The notes below the pieces were generated by a model, which worked only from the letters and a program-made list of their open reading frames with translations, was not told where the DNA came from and made no database searches. Below are positions 4,517 through 6,017 of a stretch of DNA of 6,017 nt, piece after piece (within the stretch, counting starts at the first letter, position 1; each line of letters starts with the position of its first letter). The stretch is from Gemmatimonadota bacterium (GTDB lineage: Bacteria > Gemmatimonadota > Gemmatimonadetes > Gemmatimonadales > GWC2-71-9), in NCBI GenBank assembly GCA_003221075.1, contig QHUF01000093.1, positions 1 through 6,017 of the forward strand, in the 5' to 3' direction. The position numbers were made by a program, and so were the translations under genes.

Positions 4517-6017
4517 TTAGTCGTTGATCGCCCAGACGGCGGATTCTAGGATCGCGTCGACGAACTCGGGCTGAAAGGTCCCCTGCGCCCTGACCTGGTG
4601 GAACTGGAAACCCGCGGGGGGAGAGGGAACTTGGCCGTTGCATATAGCGAATGGTGTGCCGGAATGCGTCGCGAAGTCCTGGTTCCCCGTCACCGTCCAA
4701 TCGCGGACACCATCGACGGCGAACCCATACCCCATGTGCTCGCCCCGCAGGATATTGTCGGTGACCGTGGCGCCGAAGAACGTGTAATCGGCGGGGTCAT
4801 TCGGATCCACGCAGAACCAGATCCGATAGCCCATCCCCACGGCGAGCCGAATGGTGCCGCCGGCGGCGTCGATCACATTCGCGTGCACCCGTACGCCAGT
4901 GTAGTTGCCGTTATAGACGATCGGGTCCACCATGTTGATGCCACTGAACATCCCCCTGGTTTCGGCCCGGAGGATGTTGCCTTCCACGAGTGAACCTGGC
5001 GCGCCGAAGATGATGATTCCCACAGCCCCGATGTCGGTGATCGTGTTGTTCCGCACGACGCTGTTGGTGCACGCCAACGCGATGCCGCTCCCGAAAGCCG
5101 ACCGGATCTCGCTGTTCTCGACGACCGGATTCGTGCACCGCGAAACCCCGCCGTCCAGCGACTCGAACAGCTGGATCGTGGCCCAGCTCCGGGACTCGAT
5201 GGCTTTGATGTCGCGGATCACCTCGCCCGATCCAAAGCCGCCCGCCAGGACAAGCGCTTGGCCCTGTGCCGGCCCGAGGTTGGGCTGATTCCCATCCACG
5301 ATCACATTGCTCAGCACGACGTTCGAGCGATTCAGCATGTAGACCGCCATGACGGCGGACGGCGAGGCGAGCCGGAGCCGGGCACGACGATCATCCGTGG
5401 GAAACCCTTCGGTGTGGACCTGTTGGCCGTCCGCAATGAACGCGACGGGCGAGGTCAGCTCGAAGATCGCTCCCGCGCACAGCACCGCCACATCGCCAGG
5501 CTGACGCAGCCGCGCGTTGATATCGTCCTGGGTACCCGATGGGACACAGCGCGTGAGGTCGGGCGGGGGGACCGTCTGGAACTGGGTGCGCGCCCACGTC
5601 GGGTCGGCGTCATAACCGGGATCATTCGTCACGCGAGTCTGCTGGGTGCCGTCCGACTGCATCACATAGATCTCAAAATTGCCGTCACGATTCGTCGCGA
5701 ACGCAATCGACTCGGCGTCCGGCGACCACGCCGGTCCATAATCGACACCGGGATCGTCTGTCAGGCGCGTTTGCCTCGATCCGTCGCTGCGCATCACGTA
5801 GATCTCTGAGTTGCCGTCTCTGTCGCTGCTGAATGCGATCTTATTGCCACGGGGCGACCAGCGTGCGTGCTCATCATGTGCTGGGTTGTGCGTCAGGTTC
5901 ATCGGTGACGAGCCATCGGCGTTCATGACGTAGATCTCGAAGTTGCCGTCACGATCAGATTCGAACGTGATCTTGCTGCCGTCCGGTGACCAACCGGGAT
6001 ACAGATCCGACGCATTG
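4517..6017 (-). CDS. PD40 propeller repeats plus right-handed beta-helix protein (5' end outside window)
   Basis: The frame is open to the right edge (first full codon at 6016), so the visible 499 residues are the C-terminal part of a larger protein. The first ~140 visible residues are PD40 (WD40-like, TolB-type) propeller repeats. Three copies of WSP-x6-IAF-x-SDRDGN-x-EIYVM-x-x-DG are followed by LTxDPxxD-type linkers, and the last copy is cut short after PTWA. From about 155 visible residues onward the sequence becomes a right-handed parallel beta-helix. It opens with a QDDINARLRQPGDVAVLCAG segment and a TEGFPTDDRRARLRL segment. Coils with Asn ladders follow: SNVVLSNVIVDGN, NPVVENSEIRSA, NSVVRNNTITDIG, GSLVEGNILRA and ATVTDNILRG. 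It ends WAIND with TAA at 4519-4517. No polysaccharide lyase catalytic triad could be identified. PD40 domains are typically periplasmic or secreted, so export is likely, but the signal sequence is not visible. ATG at 5926 is internal to a repeat and is not the start. Confidence 0.9.
   Translation of the reverse strand, partial: NASDLYPGWSPDGSKITFESDRDGNFEIYVMNADGSSPMNLTHNPAHDEHARWSPRGNKIAFSSDRDGNSEIYVMRSDGSRQTRLTDDPGVDYGPAWSPDAESIAFATNRDGNFEIYVMQSDGTQQTRVTNDPGYDADPTWARTQFQTVPPPDLTRCVPSGTQDDINARLRQPGDVAVLCAGAIFELTSPVAFIADGQQVHTEGFPTDDRRARLRLASPSAVMAVYMLNRSNVVLSNVIVDGNQPNLGPAQGQALVLAGGFGSGEVIRDIKAIESRSWATIQLFESLDGGVSRCTNPVVENSEIRSAFGSGIALACTNSVVRNNTITDIGAVGIIIFGAPGSLVEGNILRAETRGMFSGINMVDPIVYNGNYTGVRVHANVIDAAGGTIRLAVGMGYRIWFCVDPNDPADYTFFGATVTDNILRGEHMGYGFAVDGVRDWTVTGNQDFATHSGTPFAICNGQVPSPPAGFQFHQVRAQGTFQPEFVDAILESAVWAIND
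5588..6017 (-). repeat. PD40 (TolB-like) tandem repeats, coding, about 129-bp period
   Basis: DRDGNFEIYVM, DRDGNSEIYVM and NRDGNFEIYVM recur at about 44-residue intervals. The DNA is also similar (GACGGCAACTTCGAGATCTA and close variants). A fourth, incomplete repeat (RVTNDPGYDADPTWA) marks the passage into the beta-helix. More repeats are expected beyond the right edge. Confidence 0.9.

Noticed and set aside
4464..4700. N-terminal extension of the DUF2238 protein to ATG 4700
   Set aside because: These 79 codons are Arg/Gly-rich, overlap the end of the beta-helix gene in another frame, and would bury the hydrophobic N-terminus. ATG 4463 fits the family length.
5924..5926. ATG as the true start of the beta-helix protein
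   Set aside because: The frame is open to the right edge and the upstream codons encode another PD40 repeat, so this Met is internal (EIYVMN).

Overview
The window is GC-rich bacterial DNA that is coding almost throughout, and every recognisable gene lies on the minus strand. The organism is most likely a Gemmatimonadota or a similar high-GC soil or aquatic bacterium. This is an inference from three things: the base composition, the abundance of exported beta-repeat proteins, and a pilin-like globular domain of a kind I associate with that phylum. No marker gene is present to settle it.

Read in transcription order (right to left), the layout is as follows. (1) At 6017-4517 is the 3' part of a protein with PD40 (TolB/WD40-like) propeller repeats followed by a right-handed parallel beta-helix; its start lies outside the window. 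(2) After 53 bp comes a complete 209-residue DUF2238/YjdF-family inner-membrane protein (4463-3834). (3) Its TGA stop overlaps a GTG start by 4 bp, opening an exported WG-repeat protein with a helical, TPR-like C-terminal half (3837-1736). This gene is broken: the reading frame changes at about 3589-3600, inside the second WG repeat, where roughly 70 bp of repeat sequence appears to be missing. (4) An 11-bp overlap then leads to a secreted seven-blade RCC1-like propeller fused to a type IV pilin-like C-terminal domain (1746-268). Its start is fixed by a good Shine-Dalgarno sequence inside the end of gene 3. (5) After 57 bp, the first 70 residues of a beta-class carbonic anhydrase run off the left edge (210-1).

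The tight spacing and shared strand of genes 2-4, and probably 1-5, suggest one transcription unit. Genes 1, 3 and 4 all encode repeat-built beta folds of different families (PD40 plus beta-helix, WG, RCC1). Genes 3 and 4 carry visible export signals, and the membrane protein sits between genes 1 and 3. No catalytic role can be assigned to any of these, so a joint surface or periplasmic role in binding or scaffolding is only an inference. The carbonic anhydrase looks like an ordinary metabolic neighbour. No RNA genes, mobile elements, CRISPR arrays, convincing promoters or terminators were seen, and no stretch longer than 60 bp lacks a gene.
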